DNA of 64,000 nucleotides from Comamonas terrigena NBRC 13299. Its GTDB lineage: Bacteria; Pseudomonadota; Gammaproteobacteria; Burkholderiales; Burkholderiaceae_C. The stretch's first letter is position 1, and each line of letters opens with the position of its first letter. Shown piece after piece: positions 8,433-17,067 of this stretch. The translations under genes and the position numbers were made by a program. The stretch is from NCBI RefSeq assembly GCF_006740045.1, contig NZ_AP019749.1, positions 3,801,001-3,865,000 of the forward strand. Direction: 5' to 3'. A model generated the notes under the pieces. That model was given only the letters and a program-made list of their open reading frames with translations, did no database searches and was not told the origin of the DNA.

Positions 8433-9218
8433 ATGCTGTTTTTGCTCTCGCCCGCCAAGTCGCTGGATTACGACACCCCCCTGCCTGACCGGTTGCCGCA
8501 CACGCTGCCGCAGTTCATCCCCCAGTCCCAGGCGCTGATCGATGTGCTGCGGGAGCTGGCACCACAGGACGTGGCCAGCCTGATGTCCATCAGCGACAAG
8601 CTGGCGGCACTGAATGTGGCGCGCTACGCCGCCTGGAGCCCGGAATTCACCGCCGGCAATGCCCGCCAGGCCGTGCTGGCCTTCAATGGCGATGTGTACG
8701 AAGGCCTGCAGGCCCAGACCCTGTCCACCCAGGATCTGCAGTGGGCACAGGAGCACCTGTGCATCCTCAGCGGCCTGTATGGCGTGCTGCGCCCGCTGGA
8801 CTGGATGCAGCCCTACCGCCTGGAAATGGGAACCCGCCTGGCCACCGACCAGGGCCGCAACCTCTACCACTACTGGGGAACGCGCATCGCCGAGCATCTG
8901 AACGCGCGCCAGAAGGACGCCAAGACTCCCGTGGTCGTCAACCTGGCATCGCAGGAATATTTCAAGGCGGTGGACCTGGCGCACCTGAAGGCCCGCGTCA
9001 TCGAATGCGTGTTCGAAGACTTCAAGGGCGGCAAGTACAAGATCATCAGCTTCCATGCCAAGCGCGCACGCGGGCTGATGGCACGCTATGCGATCGAACA
9101 CCGCCTCACCCGTCCGGCCCAGCTTCAACAGTTCGACGCCGAAGGCTATGCTTATGCACCGGAAGTCTCGCAGCCCGACCGCTGGGTCTTCCGCCGTACC
9201 GCCCCTTCTGGAACCTGA
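8433..9218 (+). CDS. yaaA: Peroxide stress protein YaaA (DUF328)
   Basis: This 261-aa protein begins MLFLLSPAKSLDYDTPLP, the hallmark N-terminus of the YaaA/DUF328 family, which fixes the start inside a longer open frame. In E. coli YaaA is induced by OxyR and lowers free intracellular iron during hydrogen peroxide stress; it is a cytoplasmic DNA-binding protein with a helix-hairpin-helix element. Conserved blocks NLASQEYFKAVD and GLMARYAI are present and the length is normal. A 15-base gap separates it from the following oxygenase, so the two are probably co-transcribed. No OxyR site was recognised. Confidence 0.95.
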   Translation: MLFLLSPAKSLDYDTPLPDRLPHTLPQFIPQSQALIDVLRELAPQDVASLMSISDKLAALNVARYAAWSPEFTAGNARQAVLAFNGDVYEGLQAQTLSTQDLQWAQEHLCILSGLYGVLRPLDWMQPYRLEMGTRLATDQGRNLYHYWGTRIAEHLNARQKDAKTPVVVNLASQEYFKAVDLAHLKARVIECVFEDFKGGKYKIISFHAKRARGLMARYAIEHRLTRPAQLQQFDAEGYAYAPEVSQPDRWVFRRTAPSGT

Positions 9219-9233
9219 CCACGGAGAGCCCCT

Positions 9234-10112
9234 ATGCCCGAGCGTGCAGCCCCCACCACCCTGGAAAGCCTGAGCGCCATGGTGCCCGGCTCCACGCCCG
9301 ATCTGCTGCGCTGGCTGGACCAGCAGCTGCAGGCCGGTCAAAAGGAGGCCACGCTGCTGCAGTCGCTGCGCGACACCGGCTGGTCCGATGCGGTGGCCCG
9401 CCAGGCCTTTGCGCAAGTGGTGCGCTGGCGCAGTGCCCCCGCGCCCCAGGCTGCCCCGCCGATTCCGGAGCCCGACCTGCGCCGCAGTCCCACCGACATC
9501 GATGTGGGCGACCGTGCCGTGCATGTGCTGATGGCACTGGAGCACCCCCGCATCGTGCTGTTTGGCAACCTGCTCAGTGCAGACGAGTGCGATGCCATCG
9601 TGGCCGCGGCGCGCCCCCAGATGGCACGCTCGCGCACCGTGGAGACCCGTACCGGCAGCGAAGAGATCAATGCCGACCGCACCAGCCAGGGCATGTTCTT
9701 CGTGCGCGGCCAGACCCCTGAAGTGGCCCGGCTGGAAGCGCGCCTGGCCAGGTTGCTGCAGTGGCCGCTGGAAAACGGGGAGGGCCTGCAGGTGCTGCAC
9801 TACGGCCCCGGGGCGGAGTACAAGCCCCACCACGACTACTTCGACCCGGCCGAGCCCGGCACGGCCACCATCGTGCGCCGGGGCGGCCAGCGCGTGGGCA
9901 CGATCGTGATCTACCTGAACGATCCCGAGGAAGGCGGCGGCACCTCCTTCCCCGAAGCCCGGCTGCGCATCCAGCCGCGCAAGGGCAATGCGGTCTTCTT
10001 CAGCTATGCCCAGCCCCAAGCCCATACACTGACGCTGCACGGTGGCGATCCGGTGCTGCGTGGCGAGAAATGGATCGCCACCAAGTGGCTGCGCGAGCGC
10101 GAGTTCCACTGA
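9234..10112 (+). CDS. 2OG-Fe(II) oxygenase, prolyl 4-hydroxylase-like
   Basis: This 292-aa protein has a C-terminal P4H-type double-stranded beta-helix. The iron ligands are H199-x-D201 (YKPHHDYFDP) and H269 (LHGGDPVLRGEKW), and K279 should bind 2-oxoglutarate. About 95 N-terminal residues form a separate helical region of unknown role. Bacterial members hydroxylate prolines in targets such as elongation factor Tu, but no substrate can be inferred here. GGAGAG about 8 bases upstream of the ATG supports the start. It lies between yaaA and queF, and the link to peroxide or iron stress is only suggested by proximity. Confidence 0.9.
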   Translation: MPERAAPTTLESLSAMVPGSTPDLLRWLDQQLQAGQKEATLLQSLRDTGWSDAVARQAFAQVVRWRSAPAPQAAPPIPEPDLRRSPTDIDVGDRAVHVLMALEHPRIVLFGNLLSADECDAIVAAARPQMARSRTVETRTGSEEINADRTSQGMFFVRGQTPEVARLEARLARLLQWPLENGEGLQVLHYGPGAEYKPHHDYFDPAEPGTATIVRRGGQRVGTIVIYLNDPEEGGGTSFPEARLRIQPRKGNAVFFSYAQPQAHTLTLHGGDPVLRGEKWIATKWLREREFH

Positions 10113-10140
10113 CCCCGTCGCCACCGAACTGTGAAATTTC

Positions 10141-10172
10141 CGCTCCGGCGCCTGTCCGGAGCGTATGGACAG
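10141..10172 (+). promoter_or_regulatory. Two mutually exclusive hairpins before queF
   Basis: Stem A pairs CGCTCCGG (10141-10148) with CCGGAGCG (10156-10163). Stem B pairs CTGTCC (10152-10157) with GGACAG (10167-10172) and is followed by CTATTTTTT just before the queF ATG at 10182. The stems share bases 10156-10157, so only one can form fully. Stem B plus the T-run resembles a terminator or a ribosome-site mask. The known preQ1-I pattern, which needs an A-rich tail, is absent. Confidence 0.4.
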
Positions 10173-10181
10173 CTATTTTTT

Positions 10182-11027
10182 ATGAGCACTCCCGAACAAT
10201 CCCAATTGGGCAAGCCCTCGGCCTACGCCGACCAGTACGACGCCAGCCTGCTCTTTCCCCTGCCCCGCGCCACCAAGCGCACGGAAATCGGCATCGGCAG
10301 CCAGCTGCCCTTCTTTGGCGCCGACCTGTGGACGGGCTATGAGCTGTCCTGGCTGAACCTGCGCGGCAAGCCCCAGGTGGCGCTGGTGCACTTCACCATC
10401 CCCTGCGAAACGCCCCACATCATCGAGAGCAAGTCGTTCAAGCTGTACCTGAACAGCTTCAACAACAGCCGTTTTGCCAGTGCCGATGAGGTGCTGGCCC
10501 GCCTGCGTGCCGATGTCAGCGAAGCCGTCTGGCGCGGCGCCGCGCACAGCGCCACCGTGGGCGTGCGCCTGGTGCTGCCCGAAGCCTTTGCGACGCAGAA
10601 AGTCCAGGAACTGCAAGGCCTGGAGCTGGACCGTCTGGATGTGGAATGCACCGACTACCAGCCCCGCCCCGAGCTGCTGCGCGCCGACACCGAGACCCCT
10701 CCCATCAGCGAAACCCTGGTCAGCCACCTGCTCAAGAGCAACTGCCTGGTCACCGGCCAGCCGGACTGGGGCAGCGTGCAGATTGCCTACACCGGCCCGG
10801 CCATCGACCAGGAACGGCTGCTGCAGTACATCGTGAGCTTTCGCAACCACAACGAGTTCCATGAGCAGTGCGTGGAACGCATGTTCACCGACATCTGGCG
10901 CCAGTGCCAGCCGGTCAAGCTCAGCGTCTATGCACGCTACACACGCCGCGGCGGCCTGGACATCAACCCCTTCCGCACCAGCCACCCCAGCGCCATGCCG
11001 GCAGCCCTGCGCACGGCACGCCAGTAA
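10182..11027 (+). CDS. queF: NADPH-dependent 7-cyano-7-deazaguanine reductase
   Basis: This 281-aa enzyme reduces preQ0 to preQ1 in queuosine biosynthesis, a four-electron reduction of a nitrile. It is the long, E. coli-type QueF with two tandem tunnelling-fold halves. The catalytic nucleophile is C188 in [15 protein letters not shown]195 follows, and [16 protein letters not shown] is the second-half signature containing the substrate-binding Glu. The start MSTPEQSQ gives the expected length; an in-frame ATG at 10131 would add 17 residues unlike the family. It converges on the large unknown gene and ends in a strong shared terminator. Confidence 0.96.
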   Translation: MSTPEQSQLGKPSAYADQYDASLLFPLPRATKRTEIGIGSQLPFFGADLWTGYELSWLNLRGKPQVALVHFTIPCETPHIIESKSFKLYLNSFNNSRFASADEVLARLRADVSEAVWRGAAHSATVGVRLVLPEAFATQKVQELQGLELDRLDVECTDYQPRPELLRADTETPPISETLVSHLLKSNCLVTGQPDWGSVQIAYTGPAIDQERLLQYIVSFRNHNEFHEQCVERMFTDIWRQCQPVKLSVYARYTRRGGLDINPFRTSHPSAMPAALRTARQ

Positions 11028-11045
11028 ACCCGGGCCGCCACAATG

Positions 11046-11084
11046 AAAAAGCCCATCTCCTGCCTGGCAGGAGATGGGCTTTTT
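11046..11084. terminator. Bidirectional intrinsic terminator
   Basis: GCCCATCTCCTGCC (11051-11064) pairs with GGCAGGAGATGGGC (11066-11079), flanked by AAAAA on the left and TTTTT on the right. The innermost bases must form the loop. The symmetrical A/T tracts let it stop queF transcription and the opposing gene's transcription. Confidence 0.92.
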
Positions 11085-11137
11085 GCATGCCGGCTGCGCC
11101 ACGCGGGCGCAGCGGCGTCAGATTCAGTGATTGAGCG

Positions 11138-13447
11138 CTAGATCTGTGCCGCAGCGGCCGTCTTGATGCGTTTCCAAGGCCAGTCATCGCGCGCCAGGAT
11201 GTTCTCGGCGTAACGCATGTCTTCCTTGCGCATCCACAGGCCTTCGGGGCCTTCGTAGAGCACCTCGACCTTGGCGTCTATCCACTGCGACCAGCTCACC
11301 GTCTGCAGCTCCGGCCCCTTGGCCTTGGACGCCGCGCCCGTGTCGGCGGCAGCCCCATCCACCGTGGGCTCGCCTTCGTACCAGTGCAGGCCCACACCAT
11401 CCCAGCTTTGCAGCATGGGCAGGTAGGCACGCAATGCCAGGGTGTGCACTTCGTGCATGGCCGGCTGCAACCAGTGCAGCTTCCAGTGGTGGGGTTCGTG
11501 TTCGCTGCGCGCCACCAGCTCCAGCACCACCCAGCCTTCACCGCCCGGGTGTGGGCAGGCGCTGGGGCCGGTGCCACACAGCACGGCACCATGGCGCGTC
11601 ACCGCCACGCCTTCACCGCGCGGCAGATCGGGACTCCACTGGTTGTTGGCTTCCTTGTGCAGGCCGCCAAACCACCACATCACCTCACCCGCCTTCTGCT
11701 GGCGCCACACATAGTCGCCGTCGGCACACGGGTGCTGGATCTGTTCCACCTCACGCCAGCCGGGCTGCACATGCCAGTGGCCCAGCGCGTCCGGTGCGGC
11801 ATCGCGCACCGCATAGCAGGCCTCCCAGCCTGCACGCCCCAGGAAGTTGGCGGTGGGCGGCTGCAGGTGCCAGCGCCACAGACCGGTGCTGGGGTCCGAG
11901 CCATTGCTGGCAGCGCAGGCCGCAATGGCCAGCAGCTGCACCCGCGGTGCGGTGTTGCCGCTCGACGACGGCACCGGGCGCAGCCGCGCCACGGGCCAGG
12001 GCAGGCTCAGGGTCTGCAGCTGGGCACCATCCCAGATCTGTACGGTATTTTTCTCGCCCCGCAGCGGCGACGCACCATGCTGCAGCAGCACGGCCCAGCG
12101 GCCCTGGACCACCACATGTTCCAGCTCCCACAGACCGGACAGGCGGCTTTCGCCCCACTCCAGCTGGTAGGCGGGGGTGGCGCCGGTTTCATCGGCCGCT
12201 TCCTTGACCAGGGTCCAGCACAGCGGCTTGCCTGCCACCGGGGCGCTGTAGGCCTGCCACAGCTCGGGCTTGGCCAGATGCCTGCGCCACAGGAACATGG
12301 TGCGCGGAATCTTCTGCAGCCGCACACGGCCGTCACGGCTGTGCGTGACACAGCCGTCGACCCCGTCCATGGCACTGTGGATCTGCTGGCCGTCGTGCAG
12401 ACGCTCCAGTTCGGGGGTGTCGACTTCCATGCGCTGCAGCAGGGTGTCGCCATCCCAGCGCAGCACAGGCACCACGGACTTGGTCACCGAGGCATCGCCC
12501 GCCACGGAAATCCCGATGCGCCAGGACTTGCGATCCGCTGGCGCCGGGGCATCCCAGTGCAGCCAGCCATGCTGCGCACTCCAGACAATCAGCGCCGTGT
12601 CCGGCATCTGTTCGCTTTCCGCAGCCGACGTGCCGTAGAAGGCGAATGCCTGCCCGTCCTCGCGCCACACCAGTTCGGTGTGCTCATCCACCGCCCAGGG
12701 CTGGGGCGTTTCACCGAACAACAGCTTCCAGCGCGGACGCAGCACCGGCTCCAGCGGCCGGCGCTGGGTGCGCAACGATGCCGGCCAGTGGCGCTGCATG
12801 GACAGCTTCACCGGCGTTTCGTCCGGCTGGGTCAGGGCCGGTGCCTGCTGTCCGTCTTCCGACGGGACCTGGTCTGCAGGCACCCACAGATCGCGTACCG
12901 CCACCAGGGCCTGTGCCGCGCCCTCCACGTTGTCCTTCAGCCATTCATCGAAGGCCGCATCCGTGAACACCTGCTGCCCGTCCTCCATCTGGCGCTGCCG
13001 GTTGGCGCTGACCTCGCTCCAGCGCGGCAGGCGCCAGTGCACGCTATCCAGCGCCGAGACTTCGGCGGTGGTGAGATTCCAGCTGCGCAGCGACTTGCGG
13101 TCGATCAGGCACGGCGTGCCGCCGCCATAGGCACCGGTGCGGATCCAGCGGCCGTCAAACGAGGTGTGGTAGTCCGACTCCCAGACTTTGGGCAGGTACA
13201 CCCCATCGCCACACAGCACATCGCCATACACGGGCCCGCCCGCGCCGCGCTCTCCCTGCATGCGGAATTGCACATCCTTGCCGTCCGCGCCCGCATGCCC
13301 TCCCATACCGTGCGCCTGCTGGCCCACCGCATTTCTGGAGACGTTCGAACGCCGGCGCCGATACACCATTAGCACCAACAGCGCCAACAGCAGCAACACC
13401 AGCACCACAAAGGCCACGACGGCCAGTGAGCTCAGCAGGAGATTCAT
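11138..13447 (-). CDS. Membrane-anchored protein of unknown function, 769 aa
   Basis: I do not recognise this protein. Residues 1-29 form a single hydrophobic helix followed by YRRRRS. By the positive-inside rule that places the roughly 735-residue remainder in the cytoplasm. The body is rich in Trp, with recurring W-containing strands (for example SWRIGISVAGD, LWELEHVVVQGRWAVLL, GLWRWHLQP) spaced about every 40-60 residues. This hints at a beta-propeller-like fold, but that is inference. No catalytic motif, Walker box or lipobox is visible. It stands alone between queF and a chemoreceptor, with terminators on both sides, so it appears monocistronic. Codon use resembles its neighbours. Confidence 0.8.
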   Translation of the reverse strand: MNLLLSSLAVVAFVVLVLLLLALLVLMVYRRRRSNVSRNAVGQQAHGMGGHAGADGKDVQFRMQGERGAGGPVYGDVLCGDGVYLPKVWESDYHTSFDGRWIRTGAYGGGTPCLIDRKSLRSWNLTTAEVSALDSVHWRLPRWSEVSANRQRQMEDGQQVFTDAAFDEWLKDNVEGAAQALVAVRDLWVPADQVPSEDGQQAPALTQPDETPVKLSMQRHWPASLRTQRRPLEPVLRPRWKLLFGETPQPWAVDEHTELVWREDGQAFAFYGTSAAESEQMPDTALIVWSAQHGWLHWDAPAPADRKSWRIGISVAGDASVTKSVVPVLRWDGDTLLQRMEVDTPELERLHDGQQIHSAMDGVDGCVTHSRDGRVRLQKIPRTMFLWRRHLAKPELWQAYSAPVAGKPLCWTLVKEAADETGATPAYQLEWGESRLSGLWELEHVVVQGRWAVLLQHGASPLRGEKNTVQIWDGAQLQTLSLPWPVARLRPVPSSSGNTAPRVQLLAIAACAASNGSDPSTGLWRWHLQPPTANFLGRAGWEACYAVRDAAPDALGHWHVQPGWREVEQIQHPCADGDYVWRQQKAGEVMWWFGGLHKEANNQWSPDLPRGEGVAVTRHGAVLCGTGPSACPHPGGEGWVVLELVARSEHEPHHWKLHWLQPAMHEVHTLALRAYLPMLQSWDGVGLHWYEGEPTVDGAAADTGAASKAKGPELQTVSWSQWIDAKVEVLYEGPEGLWMRKEDMRYAENILARDDWPWKRIKTAAAAQI

Positions 13448-13505
13448 CCCCCCATGCTACCTAAGACCGCTGACAAAACACCGGCGGCGCGCGCAGATGA
13501 GACAG

Positions 13506-13533
13506 AAAAAAGGCAGCCAAAAGGCTGCCTTTT
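13506..13533 (-). terminator. Intrinsic terminator after the first chemoreceptor gene
   Basis: AAAAGGCAGCC (13508-13518) pairs with GGCTGCCTTTT (13523-13533) around a 4-base loop. Read on the minus strand it ends in six T. It lies about 50 bases beyond the receptor stop and separates it from the 769-aa gene. Confidence 0.88.
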
Positions 13534-13583
13534 CGCAACATCCCTCCGGATACCGCGCACCGCATGCGCGGGTACCGCAGGTG

Positions 13584-15143
13584 TCAGCGCATGGTGAACA
13601 CATCCACCGAGCGCTCCAGCGTGGTGGCGCTGTGCCGCAGGGAATGCGCGGCGCTGCTGGATTCCTCCACCAAGGCGGCGTTCTGCTGCGTCACGGAATC
13701 GAGTTGGGCGACCGCCTCATTCACCTGTGCGATGCCCATCGACTGCTCCCGCGTGGCGATGCTGATCTGGTGGACCATGTCGCTGACCCGTTCGACCGCC
13801 TCCACCATGCCATTGATGGTCTGGCCGGCCGCACCCATGCGGGCGTTGCCATCGTTGATGCCATCGACCGTGCGGTGGATCAGCACGCTGATTTCCTTGG
13901 CCGCTTCCGCGCTGCGCTGGGCCAGCGCCCGCACCTCGCCCGCCACCACGGCAAAGCCACGGCCCTGCTCGCCCGCCCGCGCCGCTTCCACCGCCGCATT
14001 CAAGGCCAGCAGATTGGTCTGGAAGGCAATGCTCTCGATGACACCGATGATCTCGCTCATGCGCGTGGACGAGCCGCGGATATACTCCATGGCCGTGCCC
14101 ACTTCCAGAATGGCGCTGCCGCTGCGGCGTGCCACGCCCTTGCTGGCATTGCTTTCGCGCTCCATGGACTGGGCCATGTCCGCCGTCTGGGCCACGGTGC
14201 CAGCGATCTCCTCCATCGAAGCGGCCGTCTCCTGCAGATTGCTGGACTGCGATTCCGTACGGGCGGCCAGATCCAGGCTGCCGTGCGCGATTTCCTGTGC
14301 CGTGTTCGCAAAGCCTTTCACCTCCGCGCGCACATCGCCCACCACCGCCCGCAGATTGATCTGGATCTGCTGCAGGCGCTGCATCAATGCCCCCATGTCA
14401 CCGGGGAAGCCGTTCTCGTAGGTCGTGGTCAGGTTGCAGCTGGCAATGTCTGCGGCAAAGCGACTGGCCTGCTCCAGGCCACGCACGCAGCGGTCGTAGA
14501 AATGCTGGCAGATCCAAGCTCCGCCCAGCACCATGGCGCCTACGCGGCTGGCCCAGGCGCTGACACCCTGCCACCCCAGCATGTCAGGCAGCATGACCAC
14601 CACGGTGAGCAGCAGCAACATGCTGACCATGCGCACCACGGCACCCACATCCCTTGACCGCTCCCACAGGCCGCGCAGGCCCTTGTGCCGCAACTGGCCG
14701 CCGCGCAGACGGAAGCTCTCCTGTCCTTGCGCCGCATCGCTGCGCATCTGCGCATAGAGCGCCTCGGCCGCGGCCACTTCGGCCGCTGCTGGTTTGGTAC
14801 GGACCGACAGATAGCCTCTGGGCTTGCCCGCCTCCATGATGGGCGTGACATTGGCCCGCACCCAGTAATGGTCCCCGTTCTTGCGCCGGTTCTTGACCAG
14901 GGCGGTCCACGGATAGCCATGGGCAATCGTGCGCCACAGATCCTGGAACGCTGCCGCAGGCATGTCGGGATGGCGGATCAGGTTGTGCGGCTGGCCCAGC
15001 AGCTCTTCATAGGTGTACCCGCTCACTCGCACGAATGCTGAATTGCAGTGGGTGATCTCCCCCTTGGTGTTGGTGATGGAGACCAGCAGCTCATCCCCGG
15101 GGTAGTCGTAGTTGTTCTGGGTAACGGGTAGATTGGTGCGCAT
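13584..15143 (-). CDS. Aer-like PAS-containing methyl-accepting chemotaxis protein
   Basis: This 519-aa chemoreceptor has an N-terminal PAS domain (about 10-125, with ITHCNSAFVRVSGYTYEELLGQPHNLIRHPDMP). A short membrane segment near 175-215 (VSMLLLLTVVVMLPDMLG) is followed by a HAMP-like linker and the signalling coiled coil. The kinase-contact hairpin AARAGEQGRGFAVVAGEVRALAQRSAEAAKEI is intact. The layout is that of Aer, where PAS binds FAD and senses redox or energy state without a large periplasmic domain. The start MRTNLPVTQNN is chosen because the neighbouring paralogue starts the same way and a GGAGG lies upstream. It would couple to CheA/CheW, which are not in this window. Confidence 0.92.
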   Translation of the reverse strand: MRTNLPVTQNNYDYPGDELLVSITNTKGEITHCNSAFVRVSGYTYEELLGQPHNLIRHPDMPAAAFQDLWRTIAHGYPWTALVKNRRKNGDHYWVRANVTPIMEAGKPRGYLSVRTKPAAAEVAAAEALYAQMRSDAAQGQESFRLRGGQLRHKGLRGLWERSRDVGAVVRMVSMLLLLTVVVMLPDMLGWQGVSAWASRVGAMVLGGAWICQHFYDRCVRGLEQASRFAADIASCNLTTTYENGFPGDMGALMQRLQQIQINLRAVVGDVRAEVKGFANTAQEIAHGSLDLAARTESQSSNLQETAASMEEIAGTVAQTADMAQSMERESNASKGVARRSGSAILEVGTAMEYIRGSSTRMSEIIGVIESIAFQTNLLALNAAVEAARAGEQGRGFAVVAGEVRALAQRSAEAAKEISVLIHRTVDGINDGNARMGAAGQTINGMVEAVERVSDMVHQISIATREQSMGIAQVNEAVAQLDSVTQQNAALVEESSSAAHSLRHSATTLERSVDVFTMR

Positions 15144-15188
15144 GGGCAGTGGGTTCCTCCGGCATGTCCGCGCCTGACGGCGCATGAC

Positions 15189-15227
15189 AAAACCGCTGCA
15201 GCTCCTCCCAGAGCTGCAGCGGTTTTT
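15189..15227. terminator. Strong bidirectional terminator between the chemoreceptor genes
   Basis: AAAACCGCTGCAGCTC (15189-15204) pairs with GAGCTGCAGCGGTTTT (15211-15226) around a 6-base loop, giving a 16-bp perfect stem. On the minus strand it lies 73 bases after the stop of the second receptor gene and ends in TTTT; on the plus strand it ends in TTTTTT. It indicates that the two receptors are transcribed separately. Confidence 0.9.
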
Positions 15228-15299
15228 TATTCACACGGGATCATCGCACAAGGAATATGTTTCTGCATCCCGTGCACAAGCAGTTGAACACCCTGCAAT

Positions 15300-16972
15300 T
15301 CAATGCATGGCCGGTACGCGCAAGCGTGCAGGCATGCCCACGCCAGGCACCGCGCCCGGCATGCTCGCAGGCGCCACCGGTGCCGCTGCATGCTGCTGTG
15401 GCGACGACGCCCCAGACAGACGGAACACATCCAGCGTGCGGCCCAGCACGGCCGCGTTCTCGCTCATTTCACGCGCGGATTTGGCCGACTCGTCCACCAT
15501 GCGGGCATTGTCCTGCGTGGAACGATCGAGGTCGGTGACCGCATCGTTCACCTGGGAGATGCCCGTGGACTGCTCTCGTGTGGCACCACCGATCTGGCCC
15601 ATCAGGCCGTTGACATGGGCCACCGACGTGACCACCTCACCGATGGTCTGGCTGGCCTGCAGCATCTGTTCCGCACCCAGCGCAATCTGCGACTTGGACT
15701 CCCCGATCAGCCCGCGGATCTCCCCTGCCGCTTCCGCACTGCGCTGCGCCAGCGCGCGCACTTCGGAAGCCACCACCGCAAAGCCGCGCCCCTGCTCCCC
15801 GGCACGCGCCGCCTCCACCGCCGCATTCAGCGCCAGGATATTGGTCTGGAACGCAATGCCCTCGATGGTGGTGATGATCTGCCCCATCTTGTGCGAGGAA
15901 TGCTCGATGCGCTGCACCACCTCCCCCACCTTGGACACTGCCTCACCACCTTGCCGCGCCAAGGATGCGCTCTGTTCGCTGACCTTCATCACCTGCTCGG
16001 CCGTCTCGGCAGACTGGCGCACCGTGCTGGACAGCTGTTCCATGGCCGCGGCCGTTTCCTCCAGGCTGCAGGCCTGCTGCTCGGTGCGCGCAGACAGCTG
16101 GCTGGCCCCCTGGGCAACGGAGTTGGCAAGGTCCCCGAAGCCATGGATCTCATGCCGCGCATCCCCCACCACGGCCCGCAGATTGATGTGAATCTGGTGC
16201 AGCCGCTCCATCAGCAGGGCCATGGGGTGGCGACCGCTGAGCGGCGGCAGATCGTTGGCCAGGTTGCAGCCTGCAATATCGCGCGCCAGGTCATTGGCTT
16301 CCTGCACGGCGGCCGTGAGCCGCCGGTGAAAGCGAAACAGCATGGCCGCCGACAGCACGGCCACCACCGCCAGCTGCAGTCCCTGCTGCCACGGAGCCGT
16401 CCAGCCCATGAAGCCCGGCAGCATGGCCGCCACCAGCGTGAGCAGCAGCATGGCCGCAGGCGCTGGGTGAAGGAGGCACGCTGCAGCCTGCCCACATAGT
16501 CGCGCCAGCCCGTGGGACGCACCTGACCGGCGTGCAGCACAAAGGTTTTGATACCGGCTTCGCGCTCGGCCTGGATCCTGGCGTACAGCGCCTGCGCCGC
16601 ATGCACCTCCTCGCGCGACGGCTTGGTGCGCACCGACATATAGCCCCGCGGCTTGCCATTCACCACGATGGGCGTGACATGGGCGCGCACCCAGTAGAAA
16701 TCGCCATTCTTGCGCCGGTTCTTGACCAGACCGCTCCAGTTGCGGCCATTGCCGATCGTGCTCCACATGTCCTTGAACGCTTCGGGCGGCATGTGCGGAT
16801 GGCGCACCATGTTGTGGGGCTGGCCCATCAGCTCGTCCATGGTGAAACCGCTCACGCGCAGGAAGGCGGTGTTGCAGTGGGTGATCTGGCCTTTGTTGTC
16901 CGTGGTAGACATCAGCAGTTCATCACTGGAGAAGTCGTACTCTTTTTCCGTGATTGGCAAATTGGTGCGCAT
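15300..16972 (-). pseudogene. Second Aer-like chemoreceptor, disrupted by a -1 frameshift
   Basis: This is a paralogue of the receptor at 13584-15143. The N-terminal part (start MRTNLPITEKEYDF at 16972) carries the PAS domain with ITHCNTAFLRVSGFTMDELMGQPHN and reads in frame to RASFTQRLR. The homologous continuation AAMLLLTLVAAMLPG and the whole signalling domain (GEQGRGFAVVASEVRALAQRSAEAAGEI) lie in another frame. The switch is at about 16454-16455, where the minus strand reads CTGCGGCCATG; one extra G would restore an intact protein of about 557 aa. It is either a recent pseudogene or a single-base sequence error. Both halves are otherwise free of stops, so any inactivation is very recent. 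Confidence 0.85.
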
Positions 16973-17067
16973 GGTCCCTCTCACTCCTGTACTGGATGGC
17001 ATGGAGGCTACTACCGGCGCGCTTTTCTGCATTCACCGCTAGGCGTGTGGCAACGCCCTTCTGCACA

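Noticed and set aside
5247..10124. A 1625-codon open frame on the minus strand opposite rne, yaaA and the oxygenase
   Set aside because: It is the antisense shadow of real genes kept open by high GC and by the repetitive rne scaffold; it is low complexity and has no domain.
10113..10181. A known preQ1-I riboswitch before queF
   Set aside because: The A-rich tail and conserved loop are absent; only the overlapping hairpins described separately remain.
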